Source: Confluentibacter citreus (GTDB lineage: Bacteria; Bacteroidota; Bacteroidia; Flavobacteriales; Flavobacteriaceae). Taken from it: 64,000 nt of DNA. The notes beneath the pieces were generated by a model, which did no database searches, was not told the origin of the DNA, and saw only the letters and a program-made list of their open reading frames with translations. The position numbers were made by a program, and so were the translations under genes. Of this stretch, positions 25,704-35,500 are shown piece by piece; within the stretch, counting starts at the first letter, position 1, and each line of letters opens with the position of its first letter. The stretch lies in NCBI RefSeq assembly GCF_002807055.1, contig NZ_NIXN01000001.1, positions 372,001 to 436,000 of the forward strand, read 5' to 3'.

Positions 25704-28364
25704 TTGATTACAAAAACCCCCCTTTCTGTAATTTTCTTTTTTGTTTTTAATTTGATTGTTCATGCTCAAATTAAAACTATTGAAGGCACTGTTTACAATG
25801 AAACCTTTTCGCCGATTAATGCAAAGCTTTTAATTAGAAAATCTTCTGAACCACAAATTATAAAGGAATTTCACATTATTAGGAAGGGGAGTTTTTCATA
25901 TACTTTAAGCAGTCAATATGAAGATGACTTTATTTTAGAAATAGCTTCAGATGGGTATGAGTCCTACACAGAAATTATAGATATAATGAACACACCCGAT
26001 GTGATTCATAGGGATATTTATTTGGATAAAACGAAGTTAACCGAATTAAAAGAAGTTGTTATAAAAGGAAATAAAAGACCTTTTGAAATAAAAAAAGACA
26101 CCTTGTCTTTTGATGTTGAAGCATATAGAGACGGCACCGAGCGAAAGGTAGAAGATTTGCTTAAAAATCTTCCAGGAATAGAGGTTAATAGTAAAACAGG
26201 AGCTATAAAATACAATGGAAAGTCTATTGAAACTGTGATGTTGGAAGGCGATGATTTATTTGGATATAATTATAGCATAGGTACAAAAAATATTAATATA
26301 GACATTATACAATCTGTTGAGGCTATTGAGAATTATTCTGAAAACAAGTTGCTAAAAGGCATCGAGAACAGTGAGAAAGTAGCCTTAAATTTAAAATTAA
26401 AGCCCTCTAAATTGGATTTTTCTGGCAGCTTAAACGCGGGCTTAGGCTATTCAGATAATGACAAACCAGCTTCTAATTCTTCAATTAATGCATTAGCTAT
26501 AAATAAGTCGTTCAAGTCATATGGGATTGCTTCCTTTAATAATATAGGGATTAACTCCTCGTCTGCAAATTACACAAATAATGTCATGGACAATCTCGAG
26601 TCAATTAAGGAAATGAACTATTCCGCAAGGGGAATTATACCTGAAACTGTTCTGTCACAAACATTCGATGAAAAACGCACATATATCAATGAACAACTTT
26701 TTACTAACTATAACAACCTCTTTAATTTAGCACCGTTTTTAAAAGCAAAAGTTAACTTTTACTATCTTGATGATTCTATTTCAAACTTTGAAAGTTTGAA
26801 CAATAATTACTTTATTAATAACGTCCAGTTTCAAACATTTGACAATAACCAAGTTACTAATAACCCCAAGCACTACAGAGGTGACTTGAAGCTAGATATA
26901 TCACCCTCAAAAACTTCTCTTATAGAATACAACCTAAGTCTTAGAGACAAAACAACAAAAACAAATAGATTTATATTTTCAAACATATTGGATAACATTA
27001 ATTCCATCCAACATTCAGACAATTTTTTCCTAATTCAAAATTTATTATACACAAAAAAACTATCTGATAAAAAAGCTATGCAAATAAATTTTATGGGATC
27101 AACGAATTCTATTTTGCAAAAATTAGAAATAACGCCTTCAATATTTGCTTTAAATTCAGATATACAAGATATATCCTTGAAAAAAGACTACTTTAAATTT
27201 AATACTACTTTTTTGGGATCCAGTTCAATAAATAAATACTCGCTATCTATTGGTAGTAATCTAATTGAAGAACCTTTAAAAACTAACTTTATAAGTTTGA
27301 GTGGCAATAATGATACAATTTCTAATGGTTTAAATAACATGAGATATAATAAGAAAGAGGTTTATGCTTTCGCTGAAAACGTCACAAAATGGAACAAGTT
27401 CTCTTTAAAATATAGTTTTAACCTACGGTATTTGAATCAAACCATCGTTGATAAAACCATCCAGAATTCAAAAGTTTCAGAACGAGTTATTTTTGAGCCT
27501 ACACTAACATTATCACATAATATTAACAGTAATTCATATATTCTAACTGGTTTTTCCATAAATAAAAACACCTTTGATTCCAGTAAATTCTTAGGCAATA
27601 ATATCCTTATAAGCCATAGAAACATATTAAAAAATGAACCAGCATTAAGATTGCAGAACAATCAAATCTATAATCTTTCTTATAATAACAACGATCTATT
27701 TAACCAGTTTCATATGGGGCTTGGAATTAATTATCTCAAGCAAGAGGGCAATTTTTTCGAAAATTCCCAAATAACAGAGAATACTATTTTAACCAACTAT
27801 TTTTTCCTTCCAAAGAGTTTTGAAACCATAGATTTAAATTTAAACTTCACTAAATATATCCCTTTTTTAAAGCTTAACGTAAAGACCAATACATATTATT
27901 CTATTGATAACTACAAGAATGTTATAAATGGTTCGGACATAAGAAACAATAAATCACATTCCCTAAATAGTGAACTCTTTATAAAAACGTCTTTCAAAAG
28001 TTACTTTAATGTTGAAAATGAAATCTTTTACAGGCTCATCAAAACCACAAGTGAAGTTGAATTTGAAAACTCTTATTTACACAATAAACTAAAATTAATT
28101 TTCAAACCTACTAATCAATGGCTTAGCACATTCTCATTTGATTACTTTATTCCAGATTTAAATAGTAAAAAAAGTTTTTCTTTACTAGACACCACATGGT
28201 CATATTCTCCTAATAAAAAAAAATGGGGTGTTGATTTTATTGGCGGTAATTTAACAAACGTAAAGTATTTCACAACGTTTCAGAATGATGATACTTCAAT
28301 AAATTCTTATTCTATTGGATTAATCCCAAGGTATCTTATGTTCGGATTTCATTGGGATTTCTAA
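25704..28364 (+). CDS. TonB-dependent-receptor-like outer-membrane barrel with carboxypeptidase-regulatory domain
   Basis: An 886-residue protein. Signal peptide about 1-21 ending IVHAQ; CarboxypepD_reg-like domain about 22-112; plug-like region (KEVVIKGNKRPFEIKKDTL, VEDLLKNLPGIEVN) about 115-200; then a long beta-barrel ending in the aromatic F-G-F-H-W-D-F pattern of outer-membrane proteins. No ATG is available, so translation apparently starts at TTG 25704, which places the signal peptide correctly. It fits the barrel family often paired with GLPGLI proteins. The substrate or cargo is unknown. Confidence 0.8.
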   Translation: MITKTPLSVIFFFVFNLIVHAQIKTIEGTVYNETFSPINAKLLIRKSSEPQIIKEFHIIRKGSFSYTLSSQYEDDFILEIASDGYESYTEIIDIMNTPDVIHRDIYLDKTKLTELKEVVIKGNKRPFEIKKDTLSFDVEAYRDGTERKVEDLLKNLPGIEVNSKTGAIKYNGKSIETVMLEGDDLFGYNYSIGTKNINIDIIQSVEAIENYSENKLLKGIENSEKVALNLKLKPSKLDFSGSLNAGLGYSDNDKPASNSSINALAINKSFKSYGIASFNNIGINSSSANYTNNVMDNLESIKEMNYSARGIIPETVLSQTFDEKRTYINEQLFTNYNNLFNLAPFLKAKVNFYYLDDSISNFESLNNNYFINNVQFQTFDNNQVTNNPKHYRGDLKLDISPSKTSLIEYNLSLRDKTTKTNRFIFSNILDNINSIQHSDNFFLIQNLLYTKKLSDKKAMQINFMGSTNSILQKLEITPSIFALNSDIQDISLKKDYFKFNTTFLGSSSINKYSLSIGSNLIEEPLKTNFISLSGNNDTISNGLNNMRYNKKEVYAFAENVTKWNKFSLKYSFNLRYLNQTIVDKTIQNSKVSERVIFEPTLTLSHNINSNSYILTGFSINKNTFDSSKFLGNNILISHRNILKNEPALRLQNNQIYNLSYNNNDLFNQFHMGLGINYLKQEGNFFENSQITENTILTNYFFLPKSFETIDLNLNFTKYIPFLKLNVKTNTYYSIDNYKNVINGSDIRNNKSHSLNSELFIKTSFKSYFNVENEIFYRLIKTTSEVEFENSYLHNKLKLIFKPTNQWLSTFSFDYFIPDLNSKKSFSLLDTTWSYSPNKKKWGVDFIGGNLTNVKYFTTFQNDDTSINSYSIGLIPRYLMFGFHWDF

Positions 28365-28433
28365 CATCAATTTAAACAAAGCCCGCTTCAATTTTGGGAG
28401 AAAATAAATTCGGTTTTTAGCGTTTAAAAAACT

Positions 28434-28441
28434 TATATTTG
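28434..28441 (+). promoter_or_regulatory. candidate -7 box of the PfkB kinase gene
   Basis: TATATTTG matches TAnnTTTG and lies 22 bases before the ATG at 28464. The -33 position has only T-rich sequence. Confidence 0.45.
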
Positions 28442-28463
28442 CACAAAAATTTAAAACTCCTTC

Positions 28464-29390
28464 ATGGGTAAATTAGTAATTGTTGGCACCTTAGCTTTTG
28501 ATGCTATTGAAACGCCTTTCGGAAAAACTGATAAGATTCTTGGTGGTGCTGCAACTTACATTGGTTTATCTGCTTCTCAATTTAATGTAGATGCCGCGAT
28601 TGTGTCTATAGTTGGGGGTGATTTTCCTAAAGACTATTTGGACCTTCTTTCAAATAAAAACATAGATATTTCTGGGGTTGAAATTGTTGAAAATGGTAAA
28701 ACATTTTTTTGGAGTGGTAAATACCACAACGACATGAATTCCCGAGACACTTTGGCAACAGAGTTAAATACACTTGCTGATTTTAATCCTGTTGTTCCCG
28801 AAGGTTATCGTGATGCAGAGATTGTTATGTTAGGAAACTTGAATCCGATCGTCCAATTAAGTGTTCTAAATCAAATGACGGTTAAACCAAAATTAGTGAT
28901 TTTAGATACTATGAATTTTTGGATGGATTGTGCGTTGGATGATTTACACAACGTGATAAAAAAAATAGACGTTATAACCATTAACGATGAAGAGGCCAGA
29001 CAACTTACTGGGGAATATTCCTTGGTTGTGGCTGCTAGAAAAATTCATACTATGGGTCCAAAATATGTGATTATAAAAAAGGGGGAACATGGAGCGCTTT
29101 TGTTCAACAACGACAATGTGTTTTTTGCACCGGCCCTTCCATTGGAAGAAGTGTTCGATCCAACAGGCGCAGGTGATACATTTGCTGGAGGTTTTGCTGG
29201 ATATCTTGCAAAAACGGGAGATACCTCTTTTGAAAATATGAAGAATGCCATTATTCATGGTTCTACACTGGCTTCATTTTGTGTTGAAAAATTTGGCACG
29301 GAGCGTATGCAAGATTTATCAAATAAAGAAGTTCATAAAAGGTTACTGCAATTTAAACAGTTAACCCAATTTGAAATAGAATTAACATAA
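28464..29390 (+). CDS. PfkB family carbohydrate/nucleoside kinase
   Basis: A 308-residue ribokinase-fold kinase. It has an N-terminal GGAATYIGLSASQF substrate region and the anion-hole and catalytic motif DPTGAGDTFAGGFAGY near the C-terminus. The substrate is not certain: ribokinase, adenosine kinase and other sugar kinases share these motifs. Its position directly before purF suggests a purine or ribose role, but a terminator-like hairpin separates them. Confidence 0.85.
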   Translation: MGKLVIVGTLAFDAIETPFGKTDKILGGAATYIGLSASQFNVDAAIVSIVGGDFPKDYLDLLSNKNIDISGVEIVENGKTFFWSGKYHNDMNSRDTLATELNTLADFNPVVPEGYRDAEIVMLGNLNPIVQLSVLNQMTVKPKLVILDTMNFWMDCALDDLHNVIKKIDVITINDEEARQLTGEYSLVVAARKIHTMGPKYVIIKKGEHGALLFNNDNVFFAPALPLEEVFDPTGAGDTFAGGFAGYLAKTGDTSFENMKNAIIHGSTLASFCVEKFGTERMQDLSNKEVHKRLLQFKQLTQFEIELT

Positions 29391-29395
29391 TGTAT

Positions 29396-29422
29396 CGCGC
29401 CCCTAAAAAGAGCGCGTTTTTT
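29396..29422 (+). terminator. intrinsic terminator between the PfkB kinase and purF
   Basis: CGCGC (29396-29400) and GCGCG (29412-29416) flank an 11-base loop and are followed by TTTTTT. Confidence 0.65.
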
Positions 29423-29455
29423 AATTAATAAACATTTATTTTAAGAATATAAATA

Positions 29456-31354
29456 ATGAGTGATGCTTTAAAACACGAGTGCGGAATTGCAGTTATAAGA
29501 CTTTTAAAACCTCTTGAGTTTTATAAGGAAAAATATGGCAGTGCTTTTTATGGGGTAAACAAAATGTACCTCATGATGGAAAAACAGCACAACCGTGGTC
29601 AAGATGGTGCTGGTTTTGCGAGCATTAAACTAAATACAAAACCAGGAGAACGTTACATTAGTAGGGTGCGTTCTGTACAGCAGCAACCCATTCAAGATAT
29701 TTTTGCTCAAATTAATCAAAGAATAAACAAAGATTTAACAGAGCATCCCGAGTATGCAGATGATGTTGCACTTCAAAAAAGACATATCCCATATATAGGT
29801 GAAGTATTATTAGGCCACGTACGATACGGCACGTTTGGCAAGAATAGTGTTGAAAGTGTGCACCCTTTTTTAAGACAGAACAATTGGATGCACCGAAATT
29901 TAATTATGGCCGGTAATTTTAACATGACCAATGTTAAAGAACTCTTTAGAAACCTTGTTGAACTTGGCCAACACCCAAAAGAATATACCGATACCATAAC
30001 CATTATGGAAAAAATTGGTCATTTTTTGGATGACGCCGTAAGCAAAATTTATAAAGAAGTAAAAAAAGAAGGTTACAATAAAATGGAAGCGTCTCCATTA
30101 ATTGGCGAGCGTTTAAATGTTGCCAAAATTTTAAAACGAGCCGCTAAAAATTGGGACGGTGGCTATGCTATGGCAGGGCTTATTGGTCATGGCGATTCCT
30201 TTGTACTTAGAGATCCTGCGGGCATTCGTCCAGCCTATTATTATAAAGATGACGAAGTGGTTGTTATAGCTTCTGAAAGACCTGTGATACAAACGGTTTT
30301 TAATGTAGAATATAAAGATGTAAAAGAATTGGCTCCTGGGCATGCCATCATCACAAAAAAATCTGGAGACACAAAAATTAAAAAAATACTAGAGCCTCTA
30401 GAGAGAAAAGCATGTTCTTTTGAGCGTATTTATTTTTCAAGAGGAAGTGATGCGGAAATTTATCAAGAACGAAAAATGCTTGGTAGATTATTGATGCCAA
30501 AAGTTTTGGATGCTATTGATAAAGATACCAAAAACACCGTTTTTTCATATATACCAAATACAGCTGAAACATCGTTTTTTGGAATGATTGAAACTGTTGA
30601 AGATTTTCTTAATGAAAAGAAAACAGCTGCCATTTTAAAAGGCAACTACAAATTATCCGCCGAAAAAGTAACACAAATTCTATCTGAAAGGCCTAGAATA
30701 GAGAAAATTGCTATAAAAGATGCTAAGCTAAGAACTTTTATTACAGAAGATAGCAGTAGGGATGATTTAGTGGCGCATGTTTACGATATTACATACGGTG
30801 TTATTAAGCCTACTGATAATTTAGTAATTATTGATGATAGTATTGTAAGAGGCACTACTTTGAAAAAAAGCATTATTAAAATGCTTGATAGGCTACATCC
30901 TAAAAAAATTGTGGTTGTCTCTTCTGCTCCCCAAATACGCTATCCCGATTGTTATGGTATTGATATGGCAAACTTAGAAGGGTTAGTGGCTTTCAGGGCT
31001 GCTTTAGGGTTACTAAAAGATATTGGTAAATACCACATTATTGAAGAAATATACCAAAAGTGTAAATCTCAAGAAGATTTAGAAGATATAGATGTACAAA
31101 ACTTTGTAAAAGAAGTTTATGAGCCTTTTACAGATGAACAAATTTCAGATAAGATTGCCGAGTTATTAAGTGATGATGGTGTAAAAGCTAAAGTAAAAAT
31201 AATTTTCCAATCGGTTGAGAATTTGCATAAAGCTTGCCCTAAGCATTTAGGGGATTGGTACTTTACAGGAAACTACCCAACTATTGGTGGAAATAGGGTT
31301 GTAAACCGTGCATTTATAAATTTTTATGAAGGCAATAAAGAACGTGCTTATTAA
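29456..31354 (+). CDS. purF: amidophosphoribosyltransferase (long Bacteroidota form)
   Basis: A 632-residue class II glutamine amidotransferase. A short propeptide of 8 residues precedes the nucleophile Cys9 (HECGIAVIRL); the glutaminase region contains HNRGQDGAG and GHVRYGT; the PRTase domain carries the PRPP loop VIIDDSIVRGTT. It makes phosphoribosylamine, the first step of purine synthesis. At 632 residues it is longer than the roughly 500 of E. coli PurF; the extra length includes a C-terminal extension. This form is usual in the phylum. Confidence 0.92.
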   Translation: MSDALKHECGIAVIRLLKPLEFYKEKYGSAFYGVNKMYLMMEKQHNRGQDGAGFASIKLNTKPGERYISRVRSVQQQPIQDIFAQINQRINKDLTEHPEYADDVALQKRHIPYIGEVLLGHVRYGTFGKNSVESVHPFLRQNNWMHRNLIMAGNFNMTNVKELFRNLVELGQHPKEYTDTITIMEKIGHFLDDAVSKIYKEVKKEGYNKMEASPLIGERLNVAKILKRAAKNWDGGYAMAGLIGHGDSFVLRDPAGIRPAYYYKDDEVVVIASERPVIQTVFNVEYKDVKELAPGHAIITKKSGDTKIKKILEPLERKACSFERIYFSRGSDAEIYQERKMLGRLLMPKVLDAIDKDTKNTVFSYIPNTAETSFFGMIETVEDFLNEKKTAAILKGNYKLSAEKVTQILSERPRIEKIAIKDAKLRTFITEDSSRDDLVAHVYDITYGVIKPTDNLVIIDDSIVRGTTLKKSIIKMLDRLHPKKIVVVSSAPQIRYPDCYGIDMANLEGLVAFRAALGLLKDIGKYHIIEEIYQKCKSQEDLEDIDVQNFVKEVYEPFTDEQISDKIAELLSDDGVKAKVKIIFQSVENLHKACPKHLGDWYFTGNYPTIGGNRVVNRAFINFYEGNKERAY

Positions 31355-31375
31355 TTATATTATTTTCAAAAATTT

Positions 31376-31435
31376 ACATTTAATCCTAAAAAATCGCATT
31401 TAGTCTGAAATAAATGCGTTTCGTCTAAAAAATAA
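31376..31435 (+). repeat. three degenerate direct repeats with a 20-bp period
   Basis: Units begin at 31376 (ACATTTAATCCTAAAAAA), 31396 (GCATTTAGTCTGAAATAA) and 31416 (GCGTTTCGTCTAAAAAAT), each exactly 20 bases after the last, consensus GCATTTmGTCTrAAAA. Units 2 and 3 also make an inverted repeat (CGCATTTA/TAAATGCG). Two-turn spacing suggests a multimeric DNA-binding site. It lies between purF and the first small RNA copy. Confidence 0.6.
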
Positions 31436-31456
31436 TTAGGTTTTCATAAATACATA

Positions 31457-31464
31457 TAAATTGG
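31457..31464 (+). promoter_or_regulatory. candidate -7 box of small RNA copy 1
   Basis: TAAATTGG differs from TAnnTTTG at one position and ends 3 bases before the repeated RNA, the same distance as the better box in front of copy 2. Confidence 0.4.
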
Positions 31465-31467
31465 TCT

Positions 31468-31541
31468 CACCATAACATAAGTAGGTTAAGTTCATGGTAG
31501 ATTTGGGGCAAAAAAAGGTGAACATCTGTTCGCCTTTTTTT
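31468..31541 (+). ncRNA. small RNA, copy 1 of a tandem pair
   Basis: A 74-base unit nearly identical to 31681-31752. It begins CACCATAACATAAG and folds into a 5' hairpin (ACCATAAC with GTT-C-ATGGT, one bulged C). A single-stranded AGATTTGGGGC plus A-run follows, then a terminator hairpin GGTGAAC-ATCT-GTTCGCC with seven T. The one substitution between copies (A to G in the terminator) keeps pairing through a G-T pair. The ATG inside has different reading-frame fates in the two copies, so a peptide is unlikely. I do not recognise an Rfam family. Confidence 0.65.
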
Positions 31542-31669
31542 ATGTTTTTATATGTCGGTTTCAGATTCTATTTTAACATCATCTTCGCCTTTTAAAAAAA
31601 CTATAATTTCGCTTAAGCCAATATATATGTAGTTTAACTAAAATATTTCTTGAAACTATTGTACCTCTA

Positions 31670-31677
31670 TATATTTG
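31670..31677 (+). promoter_or_regulatory. -7 box of small RNA copy 2
   Basis: TATATTTG is a perfect TAnnTTTG, with a TTG 17 bases upstream (31650-31652). The predicted start of transcription falls within the first few bases of the repeated unit. Confidence 0.6.
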
Positions 31678-31680
31678 ACC

Positions 31681-31752
31681 CACCATAACATAAGTAGGTT
31701 AAGTTCATGGTAGATTTGGGGCAAAAAAGGTGAACATCTGTTCACCTTTTTT
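31681..31752 (+). ncRNA. small RNA, copy 2 of a tandem pair
   Basis: A 72-base unit differing from copy 1 by one substitution and by one A and one T in its homopolymers. The 5' hairpin and the linker AGATTTGGGGC are unchanged. The terminator stem GGTGAAC-ATCT-GTTCACC is perfect and followed by six T. It has its own promoter, so the copies appear to be separate transcription units. The 139 bases between the copies are unrelated AT-rich sequence. Confidence 0.7.
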
Positions 31753-31779
31753 ATTTTTTATAAGTTAACTCCAAAAAAA

Positions 31780-31811
31780 AAGCGTCTATAATTAAATTAT
31801 AGACGCTTTTT
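31780..31811 (-). terminator. terminator of the superoxide dismutase gene
   Basis: AAGCGTCTATAAT and ATTATAGACGCTT form a long perfect stem 17 bases after the sod stop. Read leftward it is followed by nine T. Confidence 0.85.
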
Positions 31812-31827
31812 CAATTTTTAAAAAAAT

Positions 31828-32436
31828 TTATTTTGCTTCTGCATAGCGTCTTTCAACTTCGTTCCAGTTAATCACATTAAAAAATGCCGTGATATAATCT
31901 GGACGACGGTTTTGATAATTTAAATAGTAAGCGTGTTCCCAAACATCAAGCCCTAAAATAGGTGTTCCTCCACAACCAACGCCTGGCATTAATGGATTAT
32001 CCTGATTTGGTGATGAACAAACTTCTACTTTCCCTCCTTTATGGACACATAACCATGCCCAACCAGAACCAAAGCGTGTTGCAGCAGCTTTACTAAAAGC
32101 ATCTTTAAAAGCATCTACCGAGCCGAAAGCTGAGATAATAGCATCTTTTAATTCGCCAGATAAATTTCCTTTATTTTCTGGATTCATGACGTCCCAAAAT
32201 AAATTGTGATTATAAAATCCACCCCCATTATTTCTCACCGCAGCATTGCTCATGTCTAAATTTATAAGGATATTTTCTATCGTTTTTCCTTTTAAATCTG
32301 TTCCTTCAATTGCTGCGTTTAAATTATTCGTATACGCTTGGTGATGCTTTGTATGGTGTATTTCCATAGTACGAGCATCAATATGTGGTTCTAGAGCATC
32401 ATATGCGTACCCTAATTTCGGTAATTCGAAAGCCAT
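31828..32436 (-). CDS. superoxide dismutase (Fe/Mn)
   Basis: A 202-residue iron/manganese superoxide dismutase. Metal ligands are in the [14 protein letters not shown] region and in [18 protein letters not shown]. It lacks a signal peptide and so is cytosolic. I cannot tell Fe from Mn preference by eye. It is a single-gene unit with its own promoter box and terminator. Confidence 0.95.
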   Translation of the reverse strand: MAFELPKLGYAYDALEPHIDARTMEIHHTKHHQAYTNNLNAAIEGTDLKGKTIENILINLDMSNAAVRNNGGGFYNHNLFWDVMNPENKGNLSGELKDAIISAFGSVDAFKDAFSKAAATRFGSGWAWLCVHKGGKVEVCSSPNQDNPLMPGVGCGGTPILGLDVWEHAYYLNYQNRRPDYITAFFNVINWNEVERRYAEAK

Positions 32437-32471
32437 AATTTTTAGTTTTTATATTAATATTTGTTTTCCTT

Positions 32472-32479
32472 CAAATTTA
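32472..32479 (-). promoter_or_regulatory. candidate -7 box of the superoxide dismutase gene
   Basis: TAAATTTG on the minus strand, 35 bases before the ATG; a TTG lies about 14 bases upstream of it. Confidence 0.4.
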
Positions 32480-32558
32480 AGCATAAATCACATCAATTAA
32501 AAATAATTAATAGTTATCAAATCATTGATAGTTTTTATATTGTGTCAAAATTCCTTTA

Positions 32559-35500
32559 ATGAGCGCATTAAATTATTTCAATATTTATAATGCATCTGCT
32601 GGCAGCGGAAAAACCTTTACGCTCGTTAAGGAGTATTTAAAAATCCTTTTTGTTTCAAATAATCCAAATTATTTTAAAAATATTCTAGCCATTACCTTTA
32701 CAAATAAGGCGGTTGCTGAAATGAAGGAACGTATTGTAGAAACATTAATGCAATTTTCAGAAAACGCTATTTTAACAAACCCTAACAGTATGTTTGATAG
32801 TATTTGTAATGAACTTAGTATGCAACCTATGGATCTTCACAAAAAATCCGAAAAACTACTAAACACCATCATCCATAATTATGCAGCTTTTGATATTTCC
32901 ACTATTGATGGCTTTACCCATAAACTCATAAGAACATTTGCTTACGATTTAAAATTGCCTTTAAATTTTGAGGTGGAACTCGACCAAGATGCGTTGCTTA
33001 ACGAAGCCGTTGACAGCTTGATTTCTAAAGCCGGCACCGATAAAGCCTTAACAAAAGTATTAGTTGATTTTGCTATTGAGAAAGCCGACGATGATAAAAG
33101 TTGGGATGTGTCTTTTGATTTTAATAAGATTGCCAAATTATTGGTCAATGAAAATGATATCCCCTTTATTGAAACTTTAAAAGATAAAACGTTAGACGAT
33201 TTTAATACCCTTAAAACTATATTAAGGGAAAAAATAAAACATGCCGAAAACAATATTGTGGAAAATGCCATAAGCGTTTTAACTTTAATTGAAGAAACTG
33301 GATTACAGTATTCAGATTTTTCAAGAGGCACACTTCCAAATCATTTTAAAAAAGCATCGGAGCTAAATTTAGACAGTTTATATGGAAATAATCTTGAAAA
33401 GAATATTGAAGAACGAACGGGCATATACACAAAAACGTTGAAACCTGATTTAGCAAATAGTATTGATGCTTTATTGCCACAAATTGAAACGTATTATAAA
33501 ACCATAAAAACGTTTGTTTTTCATCTTAAATTCTTAAAAAACTTTTATAAAAACATTACGCCTTTATCGGTTTTAAATGCGATAAACAAGGAATTAACAA
33601 CTCTAAAAAGAGACCAAAACAAGATATTGATTTCAGAATTCAATAATATTATAAGTCATGAAATAAAAAACCAACCAACACCTTTTATTTACGAGCGTAT
33701 TGGCGAAAAATTCAACCATTATTTTATTGATGAGTTTCAAGACACTTCCCAATTACAATGGGAAAATTTAATTCCACTAATAGACAATTCACTTTCTACC
33801 GAAAATGGAACCGCCATGTTAGTCGGCGATGCTAAACAAGCTATTTACCGCTGGCGTGGCGGCAAAGCCAAACAGTTTATAGATTTATTCAATAGGAAAT
33901 CGATGCCTTTTGTAATTGAACAGAAATTAGAAAAATTAGAGACTAATTACAGGAGTTTTAAAGACATTGTAGATTTTAACAACAGTTTCTTTAAATATCT
34001 GTCTAATGTGGTTTTTGTTAACACAGAATACCAAAATTTATACGAAAGCGCCCATCAAAACACATTTTCAGAAGAAACTGGGTATGTTGAAATATCGTTT
34101 TTAGATATTGAAAAAGATGATGATAGAAACGAGATCTTTTCAGAACATGTCTTAAAAACAATTGATAAATGTCTTGAAAACGGATTTAATCTCGAAGACA
34201 TTTGCATTTTGGTTCGCAAGAAAAAGGAGGGCGTTGCGATTGCCAATTATTTGAGTCAGCATCATATCCCTATCATTTCTTCAGAAACCTTATTAATTTA
34301 TAATGCGCCTGAAGTTGTCTTTGTTAACAATGTTTTGTTGCTTTTAATTCAGCCAAAAAACAGCGAAGTTAAATTGGCTGTTTTAAATTATCTGGCTACT
34401 TTGTTAGGTGTAGAAAATAAGCACGAGTTTTTTAGTAATCATCTAAATCTATCACTTACATCATTATTCAAAAGTTTTGAGGCTTTCCATATTTATATAA
34501 ACAATAATTATTTATTACAACTTCCGTTGTTCGATTCGGTAGAAACCATTGTTAGAAGTTTTAATTTAGTGAAAACCAGTAATGCTTACGTGCAATTTTA
34601 TTTAGACATAGTTTTAGAATTTTCAGGGAAAAAAGGTTCTGATATTGCAGGTTTTTTAGATTATTTCGACAAGAAGAAAGAAACCTTGAGCATTGTATCC
34701 CCTAAAGGACAAAATGCGGTTCAAATAATGACCATTCATAAATCTAAAGGTTTAGAGTTTCCTGTTGTTGTTTTTCCTTATGCAGATTTGGATATTTATA
34801 GAGAGTTAGATCCGAAAGAATGGTTTCCCATAAACAAAGAAACATATCATGGTTTTTCGCACACCTTACTAAACTTTAATAAAGACTTTGAAAATTTTGA
34901 TGGCAGCGGACTCCAAATTTATAACAATCATAAATCTGAACAGCAACTTGATAACATCAATCTGCTTTATGTTACCTTAACTCGTGCCATAGAACAGTTA
35001 TATATTATTTCAACAAAAAACACCTCTTCAAAAAGCGAAGTAAATGATAAAAAGTATTCAGATTTATTTAATAATTATCTACAATATATTGGTGTTTGGA
35101 ATGACTCACAATCTATGTATTCTTTTGGAAACGCAGAAAAGATAGAAACAAAAAAATTAAATCAACCTATAGCAAATTCAAAAGAAAGTAATGTTCAACA
35201 AACTTTTATTTCAACGTCTAAAGAAACCCATAATATAAAAGTAGTGACAAAATCAGGCTTTTTATGGGATACTAGCCAGCAAGAAGCTATTGAAAAAGGA
35301 AATCTTATTCACAATATCATGTCTTTTATAAAAACAAAAGACGATATTGATTTTGTTATTAATGATTTTATAGGCTCATCCGTTATAAACAATGAGCAAG
35401 CTATGGCTTTAAAAGATAAAACCATAGAAATTGTAAATCACCCATTACTTAAAACATATTTTGACCATGACTTTACTATATATATTGAACGGGATATTAT

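Noticed and set aside
31498-31530. A mini-peptide (MVDLGQK...) inside the small RNA
   Set aside because: The A-run differs by one base between copies, so the frame ends at once in copy 2 but continues in copy 1; the RNA structure is what is conserved.
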